A stretch of DNA of 26,757 nt from an uncultured Alphaproteobacteria bacterium (GTDB lineage Bacteria; Pseudomonadota; Alphaproteobacteria; Rs-D84). The stretch lies in NCBI GenBank assembly GCA_946611025.1, contig CAMOCR010000003.1:1-26757 (forward strand). The letters run 5' to 3'. A model generated the notes under the pieces. That model did no database searches and had not been told where the DNA came from. It saw only the letters and a program-made list of their open reading frames with translations. Below are positions 8,048-16,615 of the stretch, piece by piece. Position 1 is the stretch's first letter; every line of letters begins with the position of its first letter. Made by a program: the position numbers and the translations under genes.

Positions 8048-9112
8048 TTGCATTTAAATGGTGCATTTCGCATGGTGTGTGCGCTGGCATTTATGGTGCC
8101 GGCGGTTGTGCGTGCGGAAAGTGGGACATTTGATATGGCGCGCTGGGAATCGATTTTGAATGGGGTGCGCGCACGTGCCGCGGCGGAAAATGTTTCACAA
8201 AATGTGATTGATGACACATTGCAAATGCCAGTCTTTATCCCCGCAATTGTTAAAAGCGATAAAAATCAATCAGAATTCAAATTAACACTGTCCCAATACT
8301 TGGATCGCACCGTCACCGATTCCCGCGTTGCAACCGGCAAAAAAATGCGCGCACGGTACCCGACAATGCTGTCGCGTGTGGAAAATGCATATGGTGTGCC
8401 GCCACACGTGATTTTGGCGTTTTGGGGCATGGAATCGAACTATGGCGCGGTAAAGTCGCGGCATAAATTGACCAATGCTTTTTTAACACTGATGTATGAC
8501 GGTCGGCGTGAAACATTTTTCACAAACCAATTGATTGCGCTGATGAAAATTGCAGACCAAAATCGCCTGGACATAAACAATATTCGCGGTTCGTGGGCAG
8601 GCGCGATGGGGCATTTTCAGTTTATTCCAACGACACTGGCGCAATATGGGGTTGACGGCAATGGCGATAACAGCATTGATATAATCGGCAGTGTTGGTGA
8701 TGCGATGTTCAGTGCGGGAAATTATTTATCTAAATTGGGTTGGAACCCGAACGAACGCATTGCGCGGCGGGTTGTGTTGCCGGCGAATTTTGATACGGCA
8801 CTGTTGCGGGGCGATGTGAAAAAGTCGTTGGCTGAATGGGCGGCGATGGGGGTACTAAACCCAGATGGTTCACCGATTCCAACAAACGATATGGTTGCGG
8901 GTCTGGTCGCGGATGTGGCGGAAATTGACGCGGCGCGTGACGCCGCCCAGGCAAATATAATTGCCGATGCCGTATCGCCCGATACCGATGTTGCGCCAAT
9001 GCCGGTAATAACGGCGTATTTAACATATCCAAATTTCTATCGCATAAAGAAGTGGAACAATTCTAATTGGTATGCAATTGCAATCGCCGAATTGGCAGAC
9101 CGGTTAAAATAA
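8048..9112 (+). CDS. mltB: Lytic murein transglycosylase, MltB/GH103 family
   Basis: The gene encodes 354 residues from a TTG start at 8048, chosen because GGGGG at 8036-8040 lies 7 bases upstream. An in-frame ATG at 8072 has no ribosome site. The N-terminus is a signal peptide ending near VVRA; no lipobox is seen, so this is a soluble periplasmic form rather than a lipoprotein. The catalytic Glu lies in FWGMESNYG (E129), and the family block RGSWAGAMGHFQFIPTTL follows, with QYGVDGNGDNSID after it. The enzyme cleaves the MurNAc-GlcNAc bond of peptidoglycan with formation of 1,6-anhydroMurNAc. It lies 15 bases after the barrel gene and is probably cotranscribed with it. Confidence 0.9.
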   Translation: MHLNGAFRMVCALAFMVPAVVRAESGTFDMARWESILNGVRARAAAENVSQNVIDDTLQMPVFIPAIVKSDKNQSEFKLTLSQYLDRTVTDSRVATGKKMRARYPTMLSRVENAYGVPPHVILAFWGMESNYGAVKSRHKLTNAFLTLMYDGRRETFFTNQLIALMKIADQNRLDINNIRGSWAGAMGHFQFIPTTLAQYGVDGNGDNSIDIIGSVGDAMFSAGNYLSKLGWNPNERIARRVVLPANFDTALLRGDVKKSLAEWAAMGVLNPDGSPIPTNDMVAGLVADVAEIDAARDAAQANIIADAVSPDTDVAPMPVITAYLTYPNFYRIKKWNNSNWYAIAIAELADRLK

Positions 9113-9135
9113 AAACCGTCATCACGACGGTTTTT
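9111..9135. terminator. Bidirectional terminator between mltB and the GT2 gene
   Basis: AAAAACCGTC (9111-9120) pairs with GACGGTTTTT (9126-9135) around ATCAC. The stem overlaps the mltB stop codon and abuts the stop of the convergent GT2 gene, giving a U-tract on either strand. Confidence 0.85.
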
Positions 9136-9795
9136 TTATTTCTTGGTCAATCTTTCGCGCAGAACCTTTAAATAATCCTTGTATTCGTCTTTTTGATTTG
9201 TACGGCCAAAATTATGGCTGTGAATACGTCTGTCACATGTCACAAAATCTGCGTTAGTAATGTGCAGACCGGTTTTTGACATACGATTTGTCATATCAAT
9301 CACATCGCCGGTGATAATATCTTCGCGAAAGAGCCCGATTTTATCAAAAACTTCTTTTTTGAACAAAGTTGACCCGGTCAATATTCCACGAAACGGTTTT
9401 GGTTTACAGTATTTTGCTTCATCGGGCGTATCAGGCGAACAAAAATCGTGCAATTGCGCCATAATGATATAATTGTCGGGTGATTTTTGCATTTCATCAT
9501 ACAGACGGCGCAACGCGCCCGGAACCAGTTTATCGTCTTGGTCAATGGTCAGCCAATAATTTCCGCGTGATTCGCGAATACCGATATTTTTGCCGGCAAC
9601 CTGGCCGCGATGAACATCGTTAACCAAAACGCGCGCGCCCATTTTGCGTGCGATTTCCGCAGTTTTATCGGTGGAAATGTCGTCAATAACGATGATTTCG
9701 TGTGGAAAGTCCTGGGCATCAATACTGGCGATGCATTCCGCGATATACTTTTCGCCATTATAAGACGGAATAACAACAGAAATTAAATCTGGCAT
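9136..9795 (-). CDS. Family 2 glycosyltransferase
   Basis: The protein has 219 residues from the ATG at 9795, which has AAAGGA as ribosome site. A longer in-frame start at 9840 is less likely because the family N-terminus begins with the LISVVIPSYNGEKYI strand. GT-A fold features in order: VVIPSYNGE, the nucleotide-binding VIDDISTD, and TIDQDDK, the DxD-type metal site. GT2 enzymes move a sugar from a nucleotide-sugar to a glycan or lipid acceptor on the cytoplasmic side. No membrane segment is seen. It is a single minus-strand gene at the left edge of the glycan island and diverges from the transketolase pair. Donor and acceptor cannot be told from the sequence. Confidence 0.88.
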   Translation of the reverse strand: MPDLISVVIPSYNGEKYIAECIASIDAQDFPHEIIVIDDISTDKTAEIARKMGARVLVNDVHRGQVAGKNIGIRESRGNYWLTIDQDDKLVPGALRRLYDEMQKSPDNYIIMAQLHDFCSPDTPDEAKYCKPKPFRGILTGSTLFKKEVFDKIGLFREDIITGDVIDMTNRMSKTGLHITNADFVTCDRRIHSHNFGRTNQKDEYKDYLKVLRERLTKK

Positions 9796-9873
9796 AACGT
9801 GTCCTTTGTTAATCTTATATGTATCATTGTTGTTTAGCATATTTTTTTCGTTCGTACAAGGTATAAATAGTCT

Positions 9874-9888
9874 TTACACAGTGTGTAA
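9874..9888. promoter_or_regulatory. Palindrome in the divergent GT2/transketolase spacer
   Basis: TTACAC-AGT-GTGTAA is a perfect 6-bp inverted repeat with a 3-base centre. It lies in the 139-base divergent spacer, near possible -10 elements on the plus strand. It may be an operator, but the promoters here are not clear. Confidence 0.35.
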
Positions 9889-9934
9889 TAAATGCCAAAA
9901 TTACCACAGATAATCGTCTTCAAACGGGGTTATT

Positions 9935-10729
9935 ATGGAAAAAGATTTACAAAGCATAAGAGAGATGATTTGTGCCAGGCGTGGCGGTCACCTTTCCAGT
10001 TCGCTGGGCTGTGTTGAAATTTTATATGCACTTTACACGACAATCAATATAACTAAAGAAAATAAAACAGACCTTGAAAATCGCGATATGGTCGTTTTAT
10101 CCAAAGAACACTGTCGTGTGGGGCAGGTTTGCACATTAGCGCATTTGGGGTTGATTGATAAAAAACTGCTTGATACATATTTGCATGATGGGGGCACATT
10201 GGGACATGATATTTATAATTTTGTTGCTGATGAAACGGCGGCAGCGATTGATTATGGCTCTGGCTCCCTGGGGCATGGTGTCGGGGTTGGTATCGGGTTA
10301 GCAATGGCAAACCCCAAAAGAAATGTTTATGTTATTGTTGGTGATGGTGAACTACAAGAAGGTGCTTTGTGGGAAGGGTTCCTTTTTATTATTCAGCATA
10401 ATATAAAAAATATAACCATTATTTGTGACAGAAATTATATGCAAATTGATAATTATACAAAAAACATAGTTGATACATCGTCCAATATGGAAAATATAAT
10501 GAATTCGGTGGGTTTTGATGTTTTGAAATGTGACGGACATGATGTTAAGGCAATACAAAAGGCATTAAAAGCAAAATGCAAGAAACCAAAGTTTATCATA
10601 GCCGATACTGTAAAGGGTAAAGGAATGGAATTTTTGTTGGGCGAACTTGGGTTTGCAAAATTTCATCATTCTGTACTTGGACAAGAATATATCACAAGAA
10701 TTTTGGAGAATATGCATGGTAAAAAATAA
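9935..10729 (+). CDS. Transketolase-like N-terminal (TPP-binding) subunit
   Basis: The protein has 264 residues and matches the N-terminal third of transketolase as a separate chain. Visible parts are GGHLSSSLGCVEIL, GSLGHGVGVGIGLA, and the thiamine-diphosphate metal motif VGDGELQEGALWEG ending about 30 residues later in CDRNYMQ. Together with the following gene it would rebuild a full enzyme moving two-carbon ketol units between sugars. Split pairs next to glycosyltransferases usually serve nucleotide-sugar or special-sugar synthesis rather than the pentose phosphate pathway; this is inference. It overlaps the next gene by 14 bases, so the chains are probably made in equal amounts. The ribosome site is weak (GGGG). 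Composition is mixed: ordinary at the 5' end, AT-rich after about 10,330. Confidence 0.9.
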   Translation: MEKDLQSIREMICARRGGHLSSSLGCVEILYALYTTINITKENKTDLENRDMVVLSKEHCRVGQVCTLAHLGLIDKKLLDTYLHDGGTLGHDIYNFVADETAAAIDYGSGSLGHGVGVGIGLAMANPKRNVYVIVGDGELQEGALWEGFLFIIQHNIKNITIICDRNYMQIDNYTKNIVDTSSNMENIMNSVGFDVLKCDGHDVKAIQKALKAKCKKPKFIIADTVKGKGMEFLLGELGFAKFHHSVLGQEYITRILENMHGKK

Positions 10730-11822
10730 TTTTAATGTTTTATGTGAATACTTGAAAAACATCCTTGTGAACGATGAAAAGACATACTTATTTATCGCGG
10801 ATGGATTGGAATCATATGTTTTACAAGATTTCAAAAAAATTTGTCCCAAGCATGTATTGCCCAGAATTATAAATGTTGGTATTTCTGAACAAAACGCAAT
10901 GTCCATGGCGGCTGGTCTTGCGCTGGGTGGTAAAATTCCATATGTTGTAATGTTTGCGCCGTTTATGACAATGCGTGCAGCAGAACAAATTAAACTTGAT
11001 ATTTGTTATGCAAATGCCAATGTAAAATTAATTGGAACAAATGCCGGATTTTATGGCACATCGCTTGGTGGCTATTCACATTGTGCCTTGGAAGATATTG
11101 CGACATTTAATGCAATGCCGAATATTCAAATATTCAGCCCATCACCAAATCAAAATGAATTTGAAACAATATTGAAAAATGTGCACAAACACAATGGTCC
11201 TGTTTATATAAGGTTAAATGCCGCCGAAGCGGAATTTGATGGTGCGAAATATGATGTCGAATATCAAAAAATTGCCCAGGTAATTCATGGTACCGATACG
11301 GCGATAATCGCGACCGGTTATTCGGTGGAAATGGCAAAATTATATGCATCAAAAATGTCAAAAGAACCATCTGTGTATTCGGTGCACTGTTTGAAACCGT
11401 TTGATGAAGATGGGTTATTAAAAATTATAAAACGTCATAAATTAATATATACAATTGAAGAACATGCCGCCGGGGGATTGGCCAGTATTGTATCAATGAT
11501 AATTGCAAAACATGGTTTGAAAGTTAAATTTGTTCCAATATATTCGAATACGAATAACTATAATTGTGTCGTTGAAAGTCGCGATACGATTTACAATCGT
11601 TTCTTATTAGATGTTAAATCGTTTGCAAAAAACTATATTAATTTAGTCATTGACAAAAAAATATTGTTTTTCGCCAGACAAGGTTGCGTTGACAGTAAAA
11701 ACAGAATTATGATAATTTACAAAATTTGCAACGTGCCGGTATTAAGAAAACAACGCAGAGAACAATTAAAAATGTGGCGTCCGAAAAACCACTATTTTAT
11801 ATTTGGGCTAAGAATAATTTGA
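10716..11822 (+). CDS. Transketolase-like C-terminal subunit with an extra tail
   Basis: The 368-residue protein starts at 10716, inside the end of the preceding gene, with GGAGA six bases upstream. Residues 1-165 are the pyrimidine-binding domain, with the catalytic Glu in NVGISEQNAMSMAAGLA (E58). Residues 190-275 are the transketolase C-terminal domain (IIATGYSVEMAKLY, KPFDEDGL, IEEHAAGGL). A tail of about 60 residues follows (310-368), rich in Lys/Arg/aromatic residues and ending NHYFIFGLRII, which is not part of transketolase. Similar short tails ending in an LFG-type motif occur on glycan-synthesis proteins; I infer it may dock the enzyme to a partner. A terminator follows the stop. Confidence 0.88.
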   Translation: MVKNNFNVLCEYLKNILVNDEKTYLFIADGLESYVLQDFKKICPKHVLPRIINVGISEQNAMSMAAGLALGGKIPYVVMFAPFMTMRAAEQIKLDICYANANVKLIGTNAGFYGTSLGGYSHCALEDIATFNAMPNIQIFSPSPNQNEFETILKNVHKHNGPVYIRLNAAEAEFDGAKYDVEYQKIAQVIHGTDTAIIATGYSVEMAKLYASKMSKEPSVYSVHCLKPFDEDGLLKIIKRHKLIYTIEEHAAGGLASIVSMIIAKHGLKVKFVPIYSNTNNYNCVVESRDTIYNRFLLDVKSFAKNYINLVIDKKILFFARQGCVDSKNRIMIIYKICNVPVLRKQRREQLKMWRPKNHYFIFGLRII

Positions 11823-11823
11823 T

Positions 11824-11850
11824 AAATGCCGGAATATTATGCCGGCATTT
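11824..11850 (+). terminator. Terminator after the transketolase pair
   Basis: AAATGCCGG pairs with CCGGCATTT around a 9-base loop and is followed by TAATTTTTT. The stop codon of the convergent GT32 gene (11837-11839) sits in the loop, so the hairpin spans both gene ends. The minus-strand U-tract is weak. Confidence 0.75.
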
Positions 11851-12601
11851 TAATTTTTTCATTTGCACATTTGTCCGTTTTTTCAATAAACGCCAATTGT
11901 TTTAACAATGTTGGTAATGGAATACGATGTTTGTTTGATAAAAAGAACAGGTTCTTTTTGCTGTGCCATGATGCGCCCATCCAGTGTACAGAATAAGTGT
12001 CTGGGGTGATACAATCGTGTTTAAATTCTACATCAAAATGGAACGGATTAAAATATTGTGGCGGATAAATAGTAATATCATCGTTTTGAACGATTTTTTC
12101 TAATGATGGTTCCAGACCGTACATTTCTGTTAATTGTTTTTTAAAAATCTTGGTAATAATAAAATCCGGACTTTTCCAAATTTCATCTGCATAAAAATCA
12201 AGCATAGCTTTTAAAATTGGATGACCAGATTCAGCCCCAAATACCGCCATTTCTGGAATATTATTAAGACAATTACCAATGAACATTTTATGATTTAATA
12301 GTGGGGTGAAATCTTTATATACGGTCACATCAGTATCAAGATATACACCACCATGGTCATATACTGCCTTGACCCGCATATAGTCAGCGACATAAGCCCA
12401 CATTTTCAAATCATATACAGCTTTAAACCATTTGTTGTTGGCGTATTCATAATCAAAATCGAACCATTCTTTTGATTTTTCGTTTAATTCGATGATTTCA
12501 AAATCTGGCAATTTGTCACGCCAGTTTTCAATACAAATGTTGGCAATCTTTGATTTTGCTTCGCCATATCCCCAGACATAAAATATTCGTTTCGGTATCA
12601 T
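11837..12601 (-). CDS. GT32-type sugar transferase (DXD-containing)
   Basis: The protein has 254 residues. It opens with IPKRIFYVWGYGEAKS and contains the family core YVADYMRVKAVYDHGG then VYLDTDVTV, whose DTD is the metal-binding DXD. This is the Gly_transf_sug/OCH1-like fold seen in capsule and LPS galactosyl- or mannosyltransferases. It is the last gene of the five-gene minus-strand operon. Its ATG overlaps the stop of the GT2-GT4 gene by 4 bases (ATGA), implying translational coupling. It lies wholly in the AT-rich part of the island. The sugar it moves cannot be read from sequence. Confidence 0.88.
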   Translation of the reverse strand: MIPKRIFYVWGYGEAKSKIANICIENWRDKLPDFEIIELNEKSKEWFDFDYEYANNKWFKAVYDLKMWAYVADYMRVKAVYDHGGVYLDTDVTVYKDFTPLLNHKMFIGNCLNNIPEMAVFGAESGHPILKAMLDFYADEIWKSPDFIITKIFKKQLTEMYGLEPSLEKIVQNDDITIYPPQYFNPFHFDVEFKHDCITPDTYSVHWMGASWHSKKNLFFLSNKHRIPLPTLLKQLAFIEKTDKCANEKIKMPA

Positions 12602-14637
12602 TTGTTGCCAACTCCATATAACGTGTTTATTATGGTATTAGATATAATCTTATATGTTTTGTCCCACGAAAAGTTTTTAGCTTGTTCAATTCCCTTTTTA
12701 ATCAAATCGTTACGTTTGTCTTCATCAAAATAAAGGGTTTTAAAAGCATTTAATACCTGTTCTTCATCATTTTCATCTACCAGTAATGCTGCATCACCAA
12801 CGACCTCTGGCAAAGAGCTATTATTTGCACAAATGACCGGGGTTCCAGACATCATGGCTTCCAGTGGTGGCATGCCAAAACCTTCGTATAATGATAAAAA
12901 TGTAAAGAAAAGTGAGTGGCTGTATAAAATATTTACATCTTCGTTATCGACATATCCAAGTGGAATAATATATTGTGCATATTTTTCATATCTGTCCCCA
13001 AGATACCGTTTCAGACCATCTACTAATTTTTCTTTGCCGTTACCACCCAGCAAGAAATACAAATCAGTTACATTATTCTGTTCGATAAAATCGATAAAGT
13101 ACTTTACACTGCCGACAAGGTTTTTACGTTTGTCATCAACCGCACCCATATAAAATGTGTATTTAGCATCAGCAGACAGACCTGTTTCGTATTTATCAAA
13201 AACCTTTTGTAGTTGTGCCGGGGCGTTCAATGGCTTGAATTCTTGTGCAGAAGAATTCGGGGCGACAGAGATATAGTTGTCGGACATGTTATCAAAGTAT
13301 TCTAAGAAATCTCTTTTGCTACTTTCCGATACAGCAAAGTAATGTGTATATGGGGGTAAATCATGATAAAAATCATAAAACACCTTTGTGAAATCGTGTG
13401 GAAACCACCCGTTGTCAAACATGGGCATTGCATCATGTAGTATATAACAATGCATTAATGATGGATAAAAGAATTTCCAGTTATGTGCGGGATTAAAATA
13501 TACATCATATTCCTGCGGATTAAAATTTTTATTAGGAATCAACCTGTTATTTGCGCCTTGACCAAGGGCAAAATGGGTACAAATAGATTTTAAGTTTTTT
13601 AAATCAGGATCGTTCTTATACCAATCCATACCTGCGCAAGATGTGGAATATAATAATGTCACATCAAATCTATCATCTTTTAAGAATTGTTTAAGCAAGC
13701 AAAGGCTAACATAATAAATTCCACGTTTTGCGCTTTTATTGGTTTGTGCCAAACGCAGAACTGTACCATCATATAATAATTTAATTTTACTCCCCAAAGA
13801 TAATAAATGTAATTTGTTCATTAGCATCATTAGGGTCATTTCCGAATTAGAACCACGAACAGTCTTGTTTGTTATAGTCGAATAGACGTCTTCTAATAAA
13901 CGTACAATAAAAAAACGTTTGTGTTCTGCTGGTATTTGGTATTGTTGTGGCAATTCACAAACGGTGTTTATGTACTTTATATAGTCGGATACTTTTTTAT
14001 CTGTCCAATATTCCGAATTTAAACTATCGTCCCTGCGCATGTAATAATATTGTGCATCATCTATAATTTCTATTTTGTTTGTGCAAAAAACAGCATGAAT
14101 TAGAAAACAAGGATCTTCACCAACCGATAAACCGATCGGAAAAGAAATATTGTGTTTTTGAATCATGGATTTATTAAAAATGGCAGTAGTGTATTGTCCT
14201 AAAAATTGGTATTTATTGGTGCGGATTTTTTCATTAAAACGATCTATTTTTTCTGTGCCATTTGGATAACATATCTTTAGGTCTGCTCCTTTTACAATAT
14301 CTGCGCCGGTTTCGGTGGCTTTGGTGTACAGTTTTTCGTAAAAATCGGGGTCGATGAAATCATCACTGTCGACAAAGCCGATGTATTCCCCAGCCGCCGC
14401 ATCAATGCCCGTATTGCGTGCCGCCGCCGCACCACGATTTTGTTCAAAATCTATGATTTTTATGCGGGTATCGCGCGCGGCATATTCCCGCAAAATGTCC
14501 AGTGACCCATCGGTCGAACAATCGTTCACGCATATTATTTCAATGTCGCGCAATGTCTGGGCAGTCAAACTGTCCAGACATTTGCGAATATATTTTTCGG
14601 TATTGTATACCGGAACGATGACCGATACGGCTGGCAT
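12598..14637 (-). CDS. Bifunctional glycosyltransferase: GT2 domain fused to GT4 domain
   Basis: The protein has 679 residues from the ATG at 14637; upstream in-frame starts would run into the pqqD-like gene. The N-terminal GT2 domain (1 to about 230) shows VSVIVPVYNTEKYI, CVNDCSTDGS and the metal site VDSDD (89-93). The C-terminal GT4/GT1 domain (about 285-679) shows FYMGAVDDKRKNL, LGGNGKE and the donor-sugar signature SLYEGFGMPPLEAMMSG with the two Glu of E-x7-E, then SLPEVVGDAALLVD. Such fusions add two sugars in turn to a growing glycan. It is coupled to the upstream gene by TAATG and to the GT32 gene by ATGA. Base composition falls abruptly near 14,280, inside the GT2 domain (about residue 120), suggesting a mosaic gene. 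Confidence 0.92.
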   Translation of the reverse strand: MPAVSVIVPVYNTEKYIRKCLDSLTAQTLRDIEIICVNDCSTDGSLDILREYAARDTRIKIIDFEQNRGAAAARNTGIDAAAGEYIGFVDSDDFIDPDFYEKLYTKATETGADIVKGADLKICYPNGTEKIDRFNEKIRTNKYQFLGQYTTAIFNKSMIQKHNISFPIGLSVGEDPCFLIHAVFCTNKIEIIDDAQYYYMRRDDSLNSEYWTDKKVSDYIKYINTVCELPQQYQIPAEHKRFFIVRLLEDVYSTITNKTVRGSNSEMTLMMLMNKLHLLSLGSKIKLLYDGTVLRLAQTNKSAKRGIYYVSLCLLKQFLKDDRFDVTLLYSTSCAGMDWYKNDPDLKNLKSICTHFALGQGANNRLIPNKNFNPQEYDVYFNPAHNWKFFYPSLMHCYILHDAMPMFDNGWFPHDFTKVFYDFYHDLPPYTHYFAVSESSKRDFLEYFDNMSDNYISVAPNSSAQEFKPLNAPAQLQKVFDKYETGLSADAKYTFYMGAVDDKRKNLVGSVKYFIDFIEQNNVTDLYFLLGGNGKEKLVDGLKRYLGDRYEKYAQYIIPLGYVDNEDVNILYSHSLFFTFLSLYEGFGMPPLEAMMSGTPVICANNSSLPEVVGDAALLVDENDEEQVLNAFKTLYFDEDKRNDLIKKGIEQAKNFSWDKTYKIISNTIINTLYGVGNK

Positions 14638-15110
14638 TATTTTTCCATTTTCTTTTCGCGTTCGCGGGTTTCTTCCTTGGAATAACCAATTGATTCTTTT
14701 TCCGGGGTCCAACCGGTGTCTTCTTTGACTTCGTGAATTGGGTCCGCCAACAGCATTTCTTGGGCATCGTTATATTCATTCACCGTCATTTCAAACGCGT
14801 CTGCGGTTGCAGCGGATTCGTCGATGTTTGCCGCATTACCATTGTCGGTGCCATCAACGATAATTTCTTTTTCTTTTAATGCATCAACAAAAGCGCCCAG
14901 GCGTGATTCAATGTCTGCTGGTGCGCCGGAAATGTTTTTCAATGCGGATGCGATGTTTTCAACGCTAACACCGTCGATAATGTTTTGAAAAACAGATGTG
15001 CCAAAACCGTTCATACCATAGTAAATGCCGGTTTCACTGTTGATAACAATGGCGACATCGTCAGTGATGTCTGCAAACATTTTTGATTCGTTTAATGCAT
15101 ATGCTGTCAT
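14637..15110 (-). CDS. Stand-alone PqqD-like peptide-chaperone protein with charged tail
   Basis: The protein has 157 residues. Residues about 12-88 form a PqqD-like domain: hydrophobic strand IAIVINSETGIYY-type lead-in, GMNGFGTSVFQNI, GVSVENIASAL, and a final helix and strand KEKEIIVDG. PqqD-like domains bind leader peptides and present them to modifying enzymes. Residues 89-157 are an acidic then basic tail with DPIHEVKEDTGW (123-134). The domain aligns by eye with the C-terminus of the upstream kinase, including part of the tail, so it looks like a duplicated module. AAAAGGA is the ribosome site; 11 bases separate it from the kinase gene and its stop overlaps the next start (TAATG). The tail could be a modified substrate; this is a hypothesis. 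Confidence 0.72.
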   Translation of the reverse strand: MTAYALNESKMFADITDDVAIVINSETGIYYGMNGFGTSVFQNIIDGVSVENIASALKNISGAPADIESRLGAFVDALKEKEIIVDGTDNGNAANIDESAATADAFEMTVNEYNDAQEMLLADPIHEVKEDTGWTPEKESIGYSKEETREREKKMEK

Positions 15111-15121
15111 ATTTTTTCCTT

Positions 15122-16615
15122 TTATTTTGTTGTGATTAAATTGATTGTCTTGTCGGGGGCATATTCCATAACCGCCAGGTGATATTCACATTCCACCGCA
15201 AAGTCATTGCTGATTTCCGTATTCGTCGGCATGTCAACGCCATCGATAATAAACCCATGTTCGCGAATAACGCGAACAAATGTGTCAAATTCCGCGCGCA
15301 GATTTGGGTTTTTCGCCGCAAATGGTTCAATAGCCGCCCAGATTTCATTTTCAGGTACACCGCGCAGCATGTTTTCATAGACATTGGTCGCGAATTTATT
15401 CATGTGGTACAATGTATATGTTTCCGTATCCAGAATGTTCGCCAGGTCAAATGTTATATCAACCATTATACGATTCGTTGGAATCCCATGACGCGAATTA
15501 AAGTCGAATTTACTTAAAAAATCACGCAGGTATTCGGTGTTGCGCGCAATGTCGCGACACAGGTTCAATTTATAAAAATCTAAATCCCGAACCATGTTGA
15601 ACATTGTGCGAATTACATCATGATTGTTCCAATCGCGCATTTGCATAACGGTTGATTGTATTAATTGCACAATCGCGCGACCCTTTTCCATGGGGGTACA
15701 GAATTTGATGCTGGGGTCTTTATCCTTTACAATTTCTGGGAACATACACATGCGAATCGGGTATGCGGTTCGAAACTGGTCATGATATGGCGCAATGTTA
15801 ATAACATATTTATCTTTGCGTGCATTGTTCGAAACAAATTTACCGCGCAAATCGTCATACAGTTCGCCATACATTGTCGGGCTTAATGTAATAATTGAAT
15901 AAATTGGGTATGACAGCAATTCGCCGTCATGGTTTTCCAAAATTTGATAGTCGTCCGACACATATTCAAAGCCATGCATCATTGCGTGTACGGTCAATGT
16001 TGATTTCCCGCGTTGACCCCGGGCGCAGAATAAAACACCATTGTTGTTATATCCAATAATTGCACCGTGCGCAATGTTTACAGACGGACTTTGAATCAAA
16101 ACATTTATTTGCTGGACAAAAATATGCCCCAGTTTGATAAATTCTTCGACATCAAAGTTTTTAATTCCCAAATAGCATGTTTTGTTTGCGGTATCGTATG
16201 CCTCGATAACGCCGGCGTCGTCATTAAAAGTAATTACCGGGTTTATCGCAGAAAAATCATGATGCATAAGTTCCAAATTCCGCAATGTACGCTGGCGCGA
16301 CATGACCATTTCCAGATGCATACGCGCACGCTGGGGCGCAGAAAACTTGTCTGTGATTTGTTTTATCGTGCCAATAATGTCTGGGGCATCCCACACAACC
16401 AATGTCGAATCATAGTGGTCCATGTCGTCGCGCAATGTGTATGTTAACTGTCGCGCCATCAATTGAACAATTTTTGGTGTATGACACAATACACGTATAA
16501 CCGATACACCCAAATCAATATATTTTGTGCATGCAATTGGGGCGCGTTCCGCCATGGATTTAATATCCATCAATTTTTGTTGTAAATCATCATTAGTTTG
16601 TAATTCGATTTGCAT
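15122..16615 (-). CDS. HprK-like kinase fused to a PqqD-like domain
   Basis: The protein has 497 residues and no membrane segment. Residues about 1-130 are a helical region of unknown type. Residues about 180-370 are HPr-kinase-like: Walker A ARGQRGKST (198-206) after the strand GVLFC, and YVSDDYQIL (219-226) with the paired Asp of the HprK active region. Residues about 383-460 are PqqD-like (ITFDLANILDTETYTLYHMN, then RGVPENEIW and HGFIIDG). HprK-like enzymes outside the sugar-uptake system include kinases that phosphorylate ribosomal peptides, for example on paeninodin-type lasso precursors. The PqqD part could bring the peptide to the kinase. The start overlaps the stop of the nucleotidyltransferase by one base (TAATG). 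The true substrate is unknown. Confidence 0.8.
   Translation of the reverse strand: MQIELQTNDDLQQKLMDIKSMAERAPIACTKYIDLGVSVIRVLCHTPKIVQLMARQLTYTLRDDMDHYDSTLVVWDAPDIIGTIKQITDKFSAPQRARMHLEMVMSRQRTLRNLELMHHDFSAINPVITFNDDAGVIEAYDTANKTCYLGIKNFDVEEFIKLGHIFVQQINVLIQSPSVNIAHGAIIGYNNNGVLFCARGQRGKSTLTVHAMMHGFEYVSDDYQILENHDGELLSYPIYSIITLSPTMYGELYDDLRGKFVSNNARKDKYVINIAPYHDQFRTAYPIRMCMFPEIVKDKDPSIKFCTPMEKGRAIVQLIQSTVMQMRDWNNHDVIRTMFNMVRDLDFYKLNLCRDIARNTEYLRDFLSKFDFNSRHGIPTNRIMVDITFDLANILDTETYTLYHMNKFATNVYENMLRGVPENEIWAAIEPFAAKNPNLRAEFDTFVRVIREHGFIIDGVDMPTNTEISNDFAVECEYHLAVMEYAPDKTINLITTK

Noticed and set aside
10647..10715. Longer N-terminus for the second transketolase chain
   Set aside because: The upstream frame lies wholly inside the first chain's gene, and the ATG at 10716 has a well-placed GGAGA.
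14638..14712. 25-residue N-terminal extension of the GT2-GT4 protein
   Set aside because: It lies inside the PqqD-like gene in another frame; the GT2 fold begins at the ATG at 14637, coupled by TAATG.
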